Below, piece by piece: positions 46,306 to 55,612 of a stretch of DNA of 64,000 nucleotides. The notes beneath the pieces were generated by a model that did not search any database, was not told the DNA's origin, and saw only the letters and a list, made by a program, of their open reading frames with translations. The translations under genes were made by a program, and so were the position numbers. The first letter of the stretch is position 1. Every line of letters begins with the position of its first letter. Source of the stretch: Lunatibacter salilacus (GTDB lineage Bacteria > Bacteroidota > Bacteroidia > Cytophagales > Cyclobacteriaceae); contig NZ_VOLC01000001.1 in the NCBI RefSeq assembly GCF_009797935.1, forward strand, positions 496,001-560,000, given 5' to 3'.

Positions 46306-47079
46306 TTACAATTTGTTTGCTTTTTTTATGTAAAGTTCCAGAGCGCCTGTCATACTCGGTGCGTTTGGAAGCGGCGCTTCAATATCCAAAATCAAATGTT
46401 GCTCTTTAACAGCCTGGGCCGTAGTCGGTCCAAACGCAGCTATGCGGGTGTTATTCTGCTCAAAATCAGGGAAGTTCTGATATAGTGACTTGATTCCTGA
46501 TGGACTGAAAAAAGCCAAAATGTCATATTTAATATCTTTGAGGTCGGAAAGATCCGCCGGTACTGTATGGTAAATAATCGCCTCCGAGTAATTGATATTG
46601 TTTTTTGCAAGATAATCAGGGATGTCTTCCTTTCGGATATCCGAGCAGGGAAACAAATATTTTTCAGACTTATGTTTTTTGAAATAGTCAAACAGATCTG
46701 CCGCAGTCCGCGTTCCCACAAACAATTTTCGCTTGCGGATAACAATATATTTTTGCAGATAATGCGCAGTTTGATCCGAGATGCAGAAATACTTCATGTC
46801 TGCGGGCATTTCAATTTTTAGCTCTTGGCATATATTGAAAAAATGGTCAATCGCATTTCGGCTGGTAAAAATAATTGCCGTGTGCTTTAGGATATCAATT
46901 TTTTGCTTTCTGAATTCCTTTACCGGTACTGGCTCTACTTGGATGAATGGCCGAAAATCAATTTTTATCTTGTATTTTTCGGCTAACTGAAAATAAGGTG
47001 ACCTTTCATCGGTAGGTTTTGGCTGAGACACCAGTATACTTCTAACCCGGTTAAGTCTGTCTTTTGTTGAATGAGTCAT
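46306..47079 (-). CDS. hemD: Uroporphyrinogen-III synthase
   Basis: This enzyme closes and isomerises hydroxymethylbilane to uroporphyrinogen III in haem biosynthesis. The 257-aa protein has the two-domain HemD layout with typical weakly conserved features: TAIIFTSRNAIDHFF (67-81), a central YLFPCSDIRKEDIPDYL segment and ILAFFSPSGIKSLYQNF plus FGPTTAQAV near the C-terminus. Sequence conservation in this family is low, so the call rests on these blocks and length. It follows the DUF4271 gene by 26 bases, a pairing common in Bacteroidota. Confidence 0.88.
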   Translation of the reverse strand: MTHSTKDRLNRVRSILVSQPKPTDERSPYFQLAEKYKIKIDFRPFIQVEPVPVKEFRKQKIDILKHTAIIFTSRNAIDHFFNICQELKIEMPADMKYFCISDQTAHYLQKYIVIRKRKLFVGTRTAADLFDYFKKHKSEKYLFPCSDIRKEDIPDYLAKNNINYSEAIIYHTVPADLSDLKDIKYDILAFFSPSGIKSLYQNFPDFEQNNTRIAAFGPTTAQAVKEQHLILDIEAPLPNAPSMTGALELYIKKANKL

Positions 47080-47105
47080 CTTAATTTTTTCCTTAATTAG
47101 TAAGT

Positions 47106-48224
47106 TTACCCCATGAGCAATTTAGTAATCACCAAAAAGGGAATCAATTCTGCGGTGCAAATGTAAGAAAATAAATGGTAATTTTTTAATGTTAGTTTAT
47201 TCGTCATTAATATCCAAAGCATGCCTGTGGCCACCAAGTAGTATATGAAATACCCCTTAATCAAAAGAGAAGTAAGTTCCACCAAATCAGCAGATGCGTT
47301 TGCAATGCTGAAAACTAGCACCACAAGAACGACGAGTAATCCTAACGAAATAGCCCTTAGCATATAAAGAAAATGGGGAATTTCAAATTTCAGAATCGAA
47401 AAAATAATTGACAGGACTTTGAGCCACACATATTTGACAAACAGTACGAATGTGCCAATTACTGTACCCAACAGCCAAAAAAAGAACAGGCCATTTAAAT
47501 CTCTTGCAAGTGTATAAGCCCCTAGATCAACATCAAGAAAATAGAGGCCACTGATGGCGATAAGTATAAGCACTAGGTTCACCACCAACAAATAAAACAA
47601 CAGCGCACTCGAGAAAAAACGAGAGGTGATAGTCGTATCGGTAAGCTCTTCCGCTGTAACCAAAAACCTGGGGTTTAAAAAAATACTGAACACAGTCGGA
47701 TGAACGATCCGGAATATGGCTACCAACAACAAAATAATTAACACACTTAGAAAAAAGAATTCTCTAAAATCGTCCTTAGTCCGTTTTAAAAACTCCTCCT
47801 TCATTTCAAATGCAGGTGCTCCAAGCACCTCTCCATTTTGGAAATTTATCTTTTGTACCGACACCTGGCCAAGTTCAATTTCCGGCTTGAAGATTACCAG
47901 CTCAACCTGCTCCTCTTTTGCTGGTGCCAAACGCTGAATTTCTGTCATTGGCAGCTGATAAATCGTGTCGGATACAGACAAATCCCATAACACCCCAGCC
48001 AAAAATACTGCCGCGCCCTCTGGAACCTTAACTTGAAGATGGGATAAGGGAAAGCTGTTCAGCGGAATGGAAACCGTCAACTTTTCAGTCGTCTTTAAAA
48101 TCGTTCCCCTTGTGGTTACCTTCAGTTCCGGGTTGAAATTTTCCAATACCTGAGCACGCCCCATTTGAAAGAAGCTACAGCAAAAAATAAGGGTGACAAG
48201 GAAAAGTATCCGATTGCTTTTCAT
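47106..48224 (-). CDS. DUF4271-family membrane protein
   Basis: This 372-aa protein has a signal peptide (ending MGRAQ), an extracytoplasmic region of about 120 residues, then six to seven hydrophobic helices (from about residue 155, EFFFLSVLIILLLVAIF). The family is of unknown function and typical of Bacteroidota, usually next to hemD as here. The C-terminal segment TAELIPFLVITKLLMG is characteristic. It begins directly after the Omp85-type gene, with no spacer. Confidence 0.85.
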   Translation of the reverse strand: MKSNRILFLVTLIFCCSFFQMGRAQVLENFNPELKVTTRGTILKTTEKLTVSIPLNSFPLSHLQVKVPEGAAVFLAGVLWDLSVSDTIYQLPMTEIQRLAPAKEEQVELVIFKPEIELGQVSVQKINFQNGEVLGAPAFEMKEEFLKRTKDDFREFFFLSVLIILLLVAIFRIVHPTVFSIFLNPRFLVTAEELTDTTITSRFFSSALLFYLLVVNLVLILIAISGLYFLDVDLGAYTLARDLNGLFFFWLLGTVIGTFVLFVKYVWLKVLSIIFSILKFEIPHFLYMLRAISLGLLVVLVVLVFSIANASADLVELTSLLIKGYFIYYLVATGMLWILMTNKLTLKNYHLFSYICTAELIPFLVITKLLMG

Positions 48225-49958
48225 TTAAAATCTTCCGGTATAGCCAAAGTGTATTCGTGAATAATTGAACCCCAAGGGTTGGGTTTCCGAACTGCCTAAT
48301 GCATAGACAAAATTGAAAATCCCCCCTTTGGTCTGCATGCTAAACCCTCCCCCAAATGAGAAAGGGAAATCCCTTCCCAGTTCGGTTACTTGGTTGTTAA
48401 TTCCGGCAGCGTCCACAAAAATCAAAAAATAGGACGAGGTATCAAAGTAAAATCTCGGCTCAACGGTAAGATAGGCATATTGACTTGCAAAGAAGTAGTT
48501 TTCATTAAACCCCCGAATAGACTTTAGTCCTCCCAGCCGGAAAAGATCGTTGAGCAGCAAGTTTGGATTGGCTGTTTGGCCTGCCTGTAGATTGACCATC
48601 GTTCCCAGCTGAGGCCTCCATAAGTGATGGTAAGTAATACCACCCTGTAGATAATATTGAAAAGTTTCTCTGTCGATGTCCTCATACAACCTTGGGGCCA
48701 AACCTGTGTTTTGAACAATCCGTTTATTGCCCAATCCAAAAGTAAATGATGAAAGAATGCCACGTTTGGGGAAAAACACATCATCCACTGTGTTGAATTC
48801 CAAGCTCATCCCGTAATTGGTGAACCTAAAATCCGCAACATCTGGCAGAACTTCAACCTCTGCCAGCTGGGAAGTTGAAAGCAAATCACCTGTCTGCCGC
48901 CTAGTGAAAAAACTCAGATACGTCGATGGGCTCACCCGGTATCCGACGTCCAGCTTAAAATCCCTGTTCAAAAACGTAGTGTCTTCCTTGAGGAGGAAAA
49001 AGGAGGCCTTTACATCCAGACCGGAGCCCAATACCATAGGCTCTACGGCAGTCAGACGCAGGTTTTGAGAATACTGGCTTAAGCGCTGCCAGGAGGCTAG
49101 GTAGTTTCTGCCTTTTCCGGATACATTATATAATGCAATATCAAACTGTCCAGTTACCAATAATTTATTGCCCTCCACCTCATTGGGCAGGATGCCAATG
49201 ATCCCGTCCAAGCTGTTTATTCTTCTGTCATTGATCGGGAAATAGACCGTTGCTTCTTCATTTTGAAAACTAAGCTTTGGCTCTCCCACCAGCTGGAGAT
49301 AGGGAATATTTTTTAATAAACCGAAGGACCGATCCACCTTTGCTTGAGAAAATGGCTCTCCAGGTAGGAGATCCATTAGCCGGGCGAAAAAGATAGGGCG
49401 CGTCAGTGAGTTGCCCGTCACCCTTAGGGTATCAAATGTAATTCTTGGTCCGGCATTATAGGCAATAGCTGCCCCAATTTGTTGTCCGGTTAGGCGGATA
49501 CTGTCCAAATGGATGGAAGCAAAGGGGTAACCCTGATTTTCCGACACCTTCAGTACAGCATCAAAAATCCGCTTCACCGCTGTATAGTCAACCGGTATTC
49601 GTTGAAATTTTTGGGGGTCTATTCCCGATTTGAGAATCAACCACTCCTCCAGATTCCCTTTATTTAAAGAAAGCCATTCAAACCTTTTACCGGTTTGAAT
49701 TTTCACATTTTGGTCTCCCTGTTCAGTAATATATAATTCGGCCACATGGGCGAATAGGTATCCTTCGCCTTGAAGAATGAATAGCAATTCACGTACAAAT
49801 TGGTGTCTGGAAAGTGTATCGGCAAAAACCTCTTCACCCCGGCGTTCAGTTTCACCAGTTATTATATAGGTAAGTTTAAAGTCGGCGTTTCCAAAAGCTA
49901 ACTCAGCTAAAAAGAAACCCGACATAAAAAGCATGGTAGACGTAACCTTTTTTACCAA
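48225..49958 (-). CDS. Omp85/BamA-TamA-type outer-membrane protein
   Basis: This 577-aa protein has a signal peptide (ending LAFGN), POTRA-like periplasmic domains (about residues 30-230; for example GPRITFDTLRVTGNSL) and a 16-strand-type barrel. The barrel includes DVFFPKRGILSSFTFGLG and GGLKSIRGFNENYF, the latter matching the conserved L6 RGF motif of Omp85 proteins, and ends YTGRF with a terminal Phe. It is shorter than BamA (about 800 aa), so it is probably a TamA-like or accessory insertase/translocase rather than the essential BamA. Its start overlaps the SMP-30 stop by 7 bases. Confidence 0.88.
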   Translation of the reverse strand: MVKKVTSTMLFMSGFFLAELAFGNADFKLTYIITGETERRGEEVFADTLSRHQFVRELLFILQGEGYLFAHVAELYITEQGDQNVKIQTGKRFEWLSLNKGNLEEWLILKSGIDPQKFQRIPVDYTAVKRIFDAVLKVSENQGYPFASIHLDSIRLTGQQIGAAIAYNAGPRITFDTLRVTGNSLTRPIFFARLMDLLPGEPFSQAKVDRSFGLLKNIPYLQLVGEPKLSFQNEEATVYFPINDRRINSLDGIIGILPNEVEGNKLLVTGQFDIALYNVSGKGRNYLASWQRLSQYSQNLRLTAVEPMVLGSGLDVKASFFLLKEDTTFLNRDFKLDVGYRVSPSTYLSFFTRRQTGDLLSTSQLAEVEVLPDVADFRFTNYGMSLEFNTVDDVFFPKRGILSSFTFGLGNKRIVQNTGLAPRLYEDIDRETFQYYLQGGITYHHLWRPQLGTMVNLQAGQTANPNLLLNDLFRLGGLKSIRGFNENYFFASQYAYLTVEPRFYFDTSSYFLIFVDAAGINNQVTELGRDFPFSFGGGFSMQTKGGIFNFVYALGSSETQPLGFNYSRIHFGYTGRF

Positions 49959-50872
49959 ACTCCTCTCACTTTCATTTGGAGGGTATACACGGCGTCAGAC
50001 GCGGTGATAAACAGAGTCTTTCTATCCCCAGCCGCAAAACATACATTGGCTGTCCAAGGTGCATCTACCGGAATATGGCCTATCTGTACACCTTTAGCAT
50101 TGAAAATGGTCACCCCATCTCCGGTCAGATATACATTTCCCCGGTTATCGATGGTCATTCCGTCTGAACCCATTTCTACAAAAAGCTGCTTGTTGGTCAG
50201 GTAACCGTCTTCCTCAATATCGTAAACATAGGTCTTCTTGGCACCAATATCGGCAACGTATAGTTTTTTACCGTCAGGTGTACCTACGAGCCCGTTTGGT
50301 TTCACCAGAGTCTCATCTACCCGAAACAATTGTAGGCCATCGTCGCTCACGTAATAAAGATGTTCACCGTCTTGTTGCATCTCCGGATCTCTTTCCCAAT
50401 AATCCCTTTTGTAGAGGGGATCAGTAAAATAAATCCCTCCACGGGGATTAATCCACAGATCGTTGGGACCATTGAGTTTTTTCCCTTTAAAGCTTTCAAC
50501 CAGCACTTTTTTATTGCCATCCCTGTCAATAGACCAGAGCTCATTATTCATGTCCGCACAGGCAAGTAAGTCACCTTTTAGGTTAAAATAGAGACCGTTG
50601 GATCTACCAGCTTCCTCTTCGAAAGTAGATAACTCACCTGTAGTAAAGGTCCATTTTAAAATCTTATTATTTGGCTGGTCAGTAAAGAAAACATTCCCCG
50701 GCCTATCCACGGCAGGGCCCTCAGTAAATTTATACCCATCCCCCAGCTTTACTACTTCGGCATTTTTGGCTACCAAATTACTTTTGACTTCCATTTGGGC
50801 CAATCCCGGAACAGTATATATAAGAAAGGAAAGCAGAACGAGGCTACTGATTTTTTGGGAAAGTTGATTCAT
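49952..50872 (-). CDS. Exported SMP-30/gluconolactonase-family lactonase
   Basis: This is a six-bladed beta-propeller lactonase of the SMP-30/gluconolactonase type, about 306 aa from this start. A signal peptide (about 1-26, ending GLAQ) exports it. Metal-site residues are visible: Glu in YKFTEGPAVD, Asn/Asp in LNGPNDLWINP and Asp in GSDGMTIDNRG. It probably opens sugar lactones in the periplasm. The frame extends to 50944, but the ATG at 50872 (MNQLSQKISSLV) gives the proper signal. Its overlap with the Omp85-type gene suggests coupling, though no functional connection is known. Confidence 0.88.
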   Translation of the reverse strand: MNQLSQKISSLVLLSFLIYTVPGLAQMEVKSNLVAKNAEVVKLGDGYKFTEGPAVDRPGNVFFTDQPNNKILKWTFTTGELSTFEEEAGRSNGLYFNLKGDLLACADMNNELWSIDRDGNKKVLVESFKGKKLNGPNDLWINPRGGIYFTDPLYKRDYWERDPEMQQDGEHLYYVSDDGLQLFRVDETLVKPNGLVGTPDGKKLYVADIGAKKTYVYDIEEDGYLTNKQLFVEMGSDGMTIDNRGNVYLTGDGVTIFNAKGVQIGHIPVDAPWTANVCFAAGDRKTLFITASDAVYTLQMKVRGVW

Positions 50873-51141
50873 TTTTTGAGTTTGTTTTATCCCGATGTAC
50901 ATTTGGTATGGACCGGGTTTATAGTTTAAATTGAGACTTTTCAATGAAAATAAAATATTGATGATCCCCTTATGAAATGAAAGGGTGAGTATCAGTAATC
51001 ATTATTCTTCGAAATTAGTAATTTTTTATTTCCTACCGATAAAATGATGACAAGATATGGCTCTATTGCGCAAGTCTTCGTTTCTTTGAACGGAATTTCC
51101 CATTAATTAGCTTATTAATCCCGATAAATATTTGTGAATAC

Positions 51142-52266
51142 ATGGCAGGAATCTATCTACATATCCCTTTCTGTAAAAAAGCCTGCCACTATTGTGATTT
51201 CCATTTTAGCACAAGCAGCAACCTGATGGAAGAATTGATACATCAAATAGGAAAAGAATTGGTCTTTCGAAAAAATTACCTACCCGAGGGAGAGATCATT
51301 GAATCAATCTATTTTGGGGGGGGGACTCCTTCTCTTTTGTCGCAATCCCAGCTTTCGTATTTGATGGATACCATCCACGCAAATTACCCGGTCAAACTGC
51401 GGGAGGTCACGTTAGAAGCAAATCCGGATGATTTAAATGACGCAAAACTTACTCAATTTTTATCCTGTGGGATCGATAGACTCAGCATTGGAATACAAAG
51501 CTTTAGAAATGAGGTGCTAACTTTTTATAACCGGGCACATAATGCCGAGGAATCACTTCAATGCATTGAACTGGCCAGAAACGCCGGTTTCGCCAAATTA
51601 TCCATCGACCTGATGTATGGTTTTCCCTCCTTAGACCATACCGGGTGGGAAGCAGATCTGCGCACAGCATTGGATCTGGACCCGGGACACATCAGCAGCT
51701 ATGCATTGACTATAGAACCGCGAACAGCCCTTGGGACTTGGGTAAAAAGAGGTACCTTCCAGCCCGCGTCGGACGATTTTGTCGCTGAGGAATTTGAGAT
51801 CTTGCAGGATGCCACGGAAGCTGCCGGATATATTCAGTATGAGATTTCCAATTTCGGCAAACCGGATGCCTTCGCCTTGCACAATACAAATTATTGGACC
51901 GGCGCCCCTTATTTGGGAGTAGGTCCAAGCGCACATTCCTTTGACGGGACAAACCGGGGATACAACGTATCTAACAATTCCGGTTATGTAAGGGCTCTGC
52001 GTGAAGGAAAGTTAGTCTTTGAAACAGATAATCTAAACGCAGAAGATCGGATTAATGAGTACATACTTACCTCTCTACGTACGATTTGGGGTACAGATTT
52101 GAATTTTTTGGAAACCACCTATCAGGTGAACTTAATTGAGCTTAAGTCAGCGGAATTAAACTTTTTGAGCAAATCCGGTTGGGTAAGCATCCAAGACGGA
52201 CACCTAATTTTAAGCCGAAAAGGCAAACTTTTGGCAGACAGTGTCGCCGCAAAGTTGTTCCTATAA
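51142..52266 (+). CDS. hemW: Radical SAM haem chaperone HemW
   Basis: HemW-type proteins resemble oxygen-independent coproporphyrinogen oxidase but act in haem delivery. The iron-sulfur cluster motif CxxxCxxC is at Cys11, Cys15 and Cys18 (PFCKKACHYCDF) and the SAM-binding GGGTPSLL at about 60-67. The DRLSIGIQSF and LSIDLMYGFPS segments follow, and a HemW-type C-terminal winged region (LSRKGKLLADSV) ends the protein. Length (374 aa) and the short N-terminus favour HemW over HemN. The GGG codons at 51316-51324 form a run of nine Gs. No operon partner in haem synthesis is adjacent. Confidence 0.92.
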   Translation: MAGIYLHIPFCKKACHYCDFHFSTSSNLMEELIHQIGKELVFRKNYLPEGEIIESIYFGGGTPSLLSQSQLSYLMDTIHANYPVKLREVTLEANPDDLNDAKLTQFLSCGIDRLSIGIQSFRNEVLTFYNRAHNAEESLQCIELARNAGFAKLSIDLMYGFPSLDHTGWEADLRTALDLDPGHISSYALTIEPRTALGTWVKRGTFQPASDDFVAEEFEILQDATEAAGYIQYEISNFGKPDAFALHNTNYWTGAPYLGVGPSAHSFDGTNRGYNVSNNSGYVRALREGKLVFETDNLNAEDRINEYILTSLRTIWGTDLNFLETTYQVNLIELKSAELNFLSKSGWVSIQDGHLILSRKGKLLADSVAAKLFL

Positions 52267-52322
52267 AATCACATTTTTGAAAATCCTTTCGCTCCATTAT
52301 CTGACGGTTTGAATTAATCCTG

Positions 52323-52330
52323 TATCTTTG
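52323..52330 (+). promoter_or_regulatory. Candidate -7 element just before the DUF721 gene
   Basis: TATCTTTG matches TAnnTTTG and ends 4 bases before the ATG at 52335, so transcription would start at or within a base or two of the start codon, giving a leaderless or near-leaderless mRNA. No well-spaced -33 TTTG was found. Confidence 0.3.
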
Positions 52331-52334
52331 ACCT

Positions 52335-52649
52335 ATGCGAAAATATGCCAACGATGCAGCCAGAAAGAGCATCACTTCTCCGTTAAAGGATGTGTTTAGA
52401 GAACTGCTTGAGGCCTATAAAATCCGGGATAAATTCGACGAAAGGGTAGTGGTGAATGGCTGGTCGGAGCTTATGGGCAAAACCGTGGCCAAACGGACAG
52501 GAAACGTCAGCGTAAGAAACAAAGTGCTCTACGTTCAATTGACTTCTGGCCCTATTAAGAAAGAACTCATGATGAACAAATCAAAGGTATTGTCCCTCAT
52601 CTCTGCAAAATACGGGGAAGGAGTGATTACTGATGTGGTTTTTTTATAA
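52335..52649 (+). CDS. DUF721/DciA-like protein
   Basis: This small protein (104 aa) has the DUF721 pattern: an N-terminal helix (SPLKDVFRELLEAYKIRDKFDERVVVNGW), the WSELMGKTVAKRT motif and a KH-like fold ending in VLYVQLTSGPIKKEL. The related DciA protein loads the replicative helicase in many bacteria that lack DnaC. Whether this version does so is inference. It has no close neighbours on the same strand. Confidence 0.85.
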   Translation: MRKYANDAARKSITSPLKDVFRELLEAYKIRDKFDERVVVNGWSELMGKTVAKRTGNVSVRNKVLYVQLTSGPIKKELMMNKSKVLSLISAKYGEGVITDVVFL

Positions 52650-52714
52650 CCTTAATCCCCTTCCCCACTCGACTGAACTTCAAATTCGTCAATCGGAATG
52701 GGCAGGTTTTTCAA

Positions 52715-53428
52715 CTATTGCACTGAACCAAATACCCTGCGCATAATGGCAGTCGTCCGTTCGGCTGGATTCTCCCTGATTTTGAGCTCTTCCTCGGCGA
52801 TCAGTTTAAACAACCCATCAATGGCCATCTCAGTAACATAAGCATTGAGATCCGGATTTATTTTTCGGGTAGTAGGTATGGCATTATAGGCATTCACCAA
52901 ATCGGTATAGTGCCTGGTAGCACCGACCTCGTTTAGAGACTCCTGCACTTTAGGCTCAAAAAGAACGGTCAATTGCTCAGTAGTGGTTCTTCTCAAAAAC
53001 TGGGTAGCGGCATCCTGATCACCTCTTAGTACGGCAAAAGCATCCTGAATGGTAAGTTGCCGAATGGCGTTTATAAAGATCGGTTTGGCTTCTTTGGCTG
53101 CACTTTCCGCTCCCCTGTTGATTGTGAGAAGGACACGGTCCACTTCTGCCCCCAATCCAAATTGCCGCATGGTGGATTCTAATCGGCGAAGGTCTTCTGG
53201 AAGCGCAATTCGAATCAAATCATTGCCAAAAAAACCGTTTTCCTTAGCTGCCTGGTCTGCTCCGACGGAAATCCCCTTTACAAGTGCGTCACGGAGGCCA
53301 TTTCCTACGTCTTCATTTGTGAGAGTAGCTTGGGAAGCCCCTTGTATAAAACGGTTGACATCGGCACTGGTACATCCAAATGTCAATAGTGACACTGTAA
53401 AAAAGAATAAATAGTTGATTCGGTTCAT
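52715..53428 (-). CDS. DUF4197-family lipoprotein
   Basis: This 237-aa protein has a lipoprotein signal (MNRINYLFFFTVSLLTFGC, Cys19) followed by the all-helical DUF4197 domain, with recognisable GNGLRDALVKGISVGADQA, GFFGNDLIRIALPEDL and FLRRTTTEQL segments and the NPDLNAYVTEMAIDGLF block. The function of the family is unknown. It is encoded alone, convergent with the DUF721 gene. Confidence 0.88.
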   Translation of the reverse strand: MNRINYLFFFTVSLLTFGCTSADVNRFIQGASQATLTNEDVGNGLRDALVKGISVGADQAAKENGFFGNDLIRIALPEDLRRLESTMRQFGLGAEVDRVLLTINRGAESAAKEAKPIFINAIRQLTIQDAFAVLRGDQDAATQFLRRTTTEQLTVLFEPKVQESLNEVGATRHYTDLVNAYNAIPTTRKINPDLNAYVTEMAIDGLFKLIAEEELKIRENPAERTTAIMRRVFGSVQ

Positions 53429-53514
53429 GGTTCAGTTTAGGTATATAACAAGGTTTTATAAAATGAGTTCATGCTTTCTGACAGGTAATATGTATTATTG
53501 CGTTCCTTTTATTT

Positions 53515-55581
53515 ATGTTCAGACTACCTAACATACAACTTAGCAAGATTACGGTTTTTCTTGCAATACTTACCTGGATTGGGTTATTATTGGTTGACCT
53601 TACCCGAGTATTTGGTAATGTCAATGAGATTGAGGTAGGGTTGGATTCAGAACTGACTTGGATTCTTGAGATCATTTTTTTCATTTTGCTATACCTTTTT
53701 TTCAGCCAGTCTATCTCCCGCCATCAAAATGAAAACTTTCTCCACCTAATTTGGCGGGCGGCTTCCACCGGCCTTTTTGCCACTGGGGTTGCCCTTTTGA
53801 TTGTTGTTTTATACAACCTGATGGAGGACACTGCCCTGTATTCGGATCCATTGCTTAGGAATTTCTTTTATCACGTCAACTTCGCGCTTACGAGTTTATT
53901 TTTGGTTTCTACGGCTTTGTTGTGGAAGCACCTCATTCTCTACCAGCGTAGCAAGGCAGTGGTACAACAATGGCAGGCGTTTGAGATCATTCTTCTGGTC
54001 AGTATGTTTTTTGTATTGATCAATAAAAATGATTTGGATTACGGCTTCTTTTTTGGAATGACCTTTTTGATTATTTACAGCATTATTCTTTCCGCCAATC
54101 TAAAATGGATTCCCTACCTGACCTTCAAGGAAAAATGGAAATCTATCTTGTTTTTGTCAACTATCCTCATTTGTGCAGGTTACCTGCTGTATCAAACTTT
54201 GGATTACAGCCTTAAAAACCCATATTTCATAAATCTTTCGCAAAATCTATTCCTTCTCGGTTTATTTGCCTTCGTCATAATTTATTCGCTATTCAGTTTT
54301 TTAGTCACCTTGTTTAATTTGCCGACTTCTTCGGTTTTTGAACAGAAGCTTATCGAAGCAATCAACTTTCAGCGGTTAAGTCAATCCATACAACCTGGGG
54401 AAAACGAAGAGCAGGTGTTGGATATTCTGATGGACAGCTGCATGAGTGCTGCCTATGTGGATGCCGCGTGGTTAGAGATCATGCCCAGAGATTCCGATCC
54501 AAAGGAAATCGTCCATCAGCGTTTTATTTCAGACGAAGAGCGTCTGGATGTTCGGCAAATTATGGGACAAACCAAGCCATTTTCCGATCACCTGAGCAAT
54601 GAAAATAATGAGAAGATAGAATACATCTTCGGAAAAATACCTCATGAACTTTACAAATCCGCATTGGTTTTTCCCATTCGGGTAAACAAAAAACTTCTGG
54701 GAAACATTTTTCTAGTAAAGGAAGTGAAAGATGGGTTCAACAAAGAGATGATTAACATTATTTCCACTTTTGTCGGACAGGCATCTATATCTGTAGAAAA
54801 CTATCGGCTACTCAATGAAGCCATCGTAACGGAAAGGTATAAGGAAGAATTGGAGATTGCCCAGCGGGTTCAGCGCAGTCTCCTTCCTACGGAGCTGCAC
54901 CACAATACCTGCTTTGAAATCGAGGGGTTTTCTGCCGCAGCGGATGAAGTTGGAGGGGATTATTACGAAACGTATCAGTTTGACGACCATAATTTTGCGC
55001 TAATTATTGGAGATGTTTCGGGCAAGGGTACATCTGCAGCTTTCAATATGTCACAGATGAAAGGTATCTTTCACAGTCTGGTGCAGTTTGGGCTACCTCC
55101 AATAACCTTTCTTATAAAAGCAAATAACGCGCTAAGCCATTGCTTGGAAAAAAACCATTTCATCACCACTACTTATTACCTGTTGGATACTGCATCCAAA
55201 AATATCCGGTTTGCAAGGGCTGGACATTGCCCCACGTTATACTTTAATTCTGCCTTGGGAAGGAGCGAGTTTTTGAAAATCAACGGGATGGGATTGGGGA
55301 TGGTGCGAAACCAACAATATGGGGATTTTCTAGAAGAAGGGAAACTAACCTATGCGCCAAGGGATGTACTGGTAATGTATACGGATGGAATAATTGAGGC
55401 GAAAAATCTGGCAGCAAAAGAATTTGGATACGACCAACTCAGAAATGTGTTGAATTTATGCCACCATCTTTCTGCGAAAGAAATTAAAGAAGAGATTATT
55501 CGGAAAGTATATGAATTCATAGGAAAAGATGCTCTTCCAGATGATGATTATTCGCTTATGGTTATAAAATTTATTGAATGA
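53515..55581 (+). CDS. Membrane-bound RsbU-type PP2C phosphatase with GAF-like sensor domain
   Basis: This 688-aa signalling protein begins with about seven to eight transmembrane helices (residues 10-275), then a GAF-like region (about 290-440, GNIFLVKEVKDG) and a SpoIIE/RsbU-type PP2C domain (about 455-688). Metal-binding Asp motifs are present: GGDYYE near 480, GDVSGKG near 499 and YTDGIIEAKN near 623. Such phosphatases dephosphorylate STAS antagonists in partner-switching pathways. The next two genes on the same strand encode exactly those partners (spacing 31 bases, then an overlap). Confidence 0.9.
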   Translation: MFRLPNIQLSKITVFLAILTWIGLLLVDLTRVFGNVNEIEVGLDSELTWILEIIFFILLYLFFSQSISRHQNENFLHLIWRAASTGLFATGVALLIVVLYNLMEDTALYSDPLLRNFFYHVNFALTSLFLVSTALLWKHLILYQRSKAVVQQWQAFEIILLVSMFFVLINKNDLDYGFFFGMTFLIIYSIILSANLKWIPYLTFKEKWKSILFLSTILICAGYLLYQTLDYSLKNPYFINLSQNLFLLGLFAFVIIYSLFSFLVTLFNLPTSSVFEQKLIEAINFQRLSQSIQPGENEEQVLDILMDSCMSAAYVDAAWLEIMPRDSDPKEIVHQRFISDEERLDVRQIMGQTKPFSDHLSNENNEKIEYIFGKIPHELYKSALVFPIRVNKKLLGNIFLVKEVKDGFNKEMINIISTFVGQASISVENYRLLNEAIVTERYKEELEIAQRVQRSLLPTELHHNTCFEIEGFSAAADEVGGDYYETYQFDDHNFALIIGDVSGKGTSAAFNMSQMKGIFHSLVQFGLPPITFLIKANNALSHCLEKNHFITTTYYLLDTASKNIRFARAGHCPTLYFNSALGRSEFLKINGMGLGMVRNQQYGDFLEEGKLTYAPRDVLVMYTDGIIEAKNLAAKEFGYDQLRNVLNLCHHLSAKEIKEEIIRKVYEFIGKDALPDDDYSLMVIKFIE

Positions 55582-55612
55582 ACATTAAGATTTCATACAC
55601 GTATAACAGACT

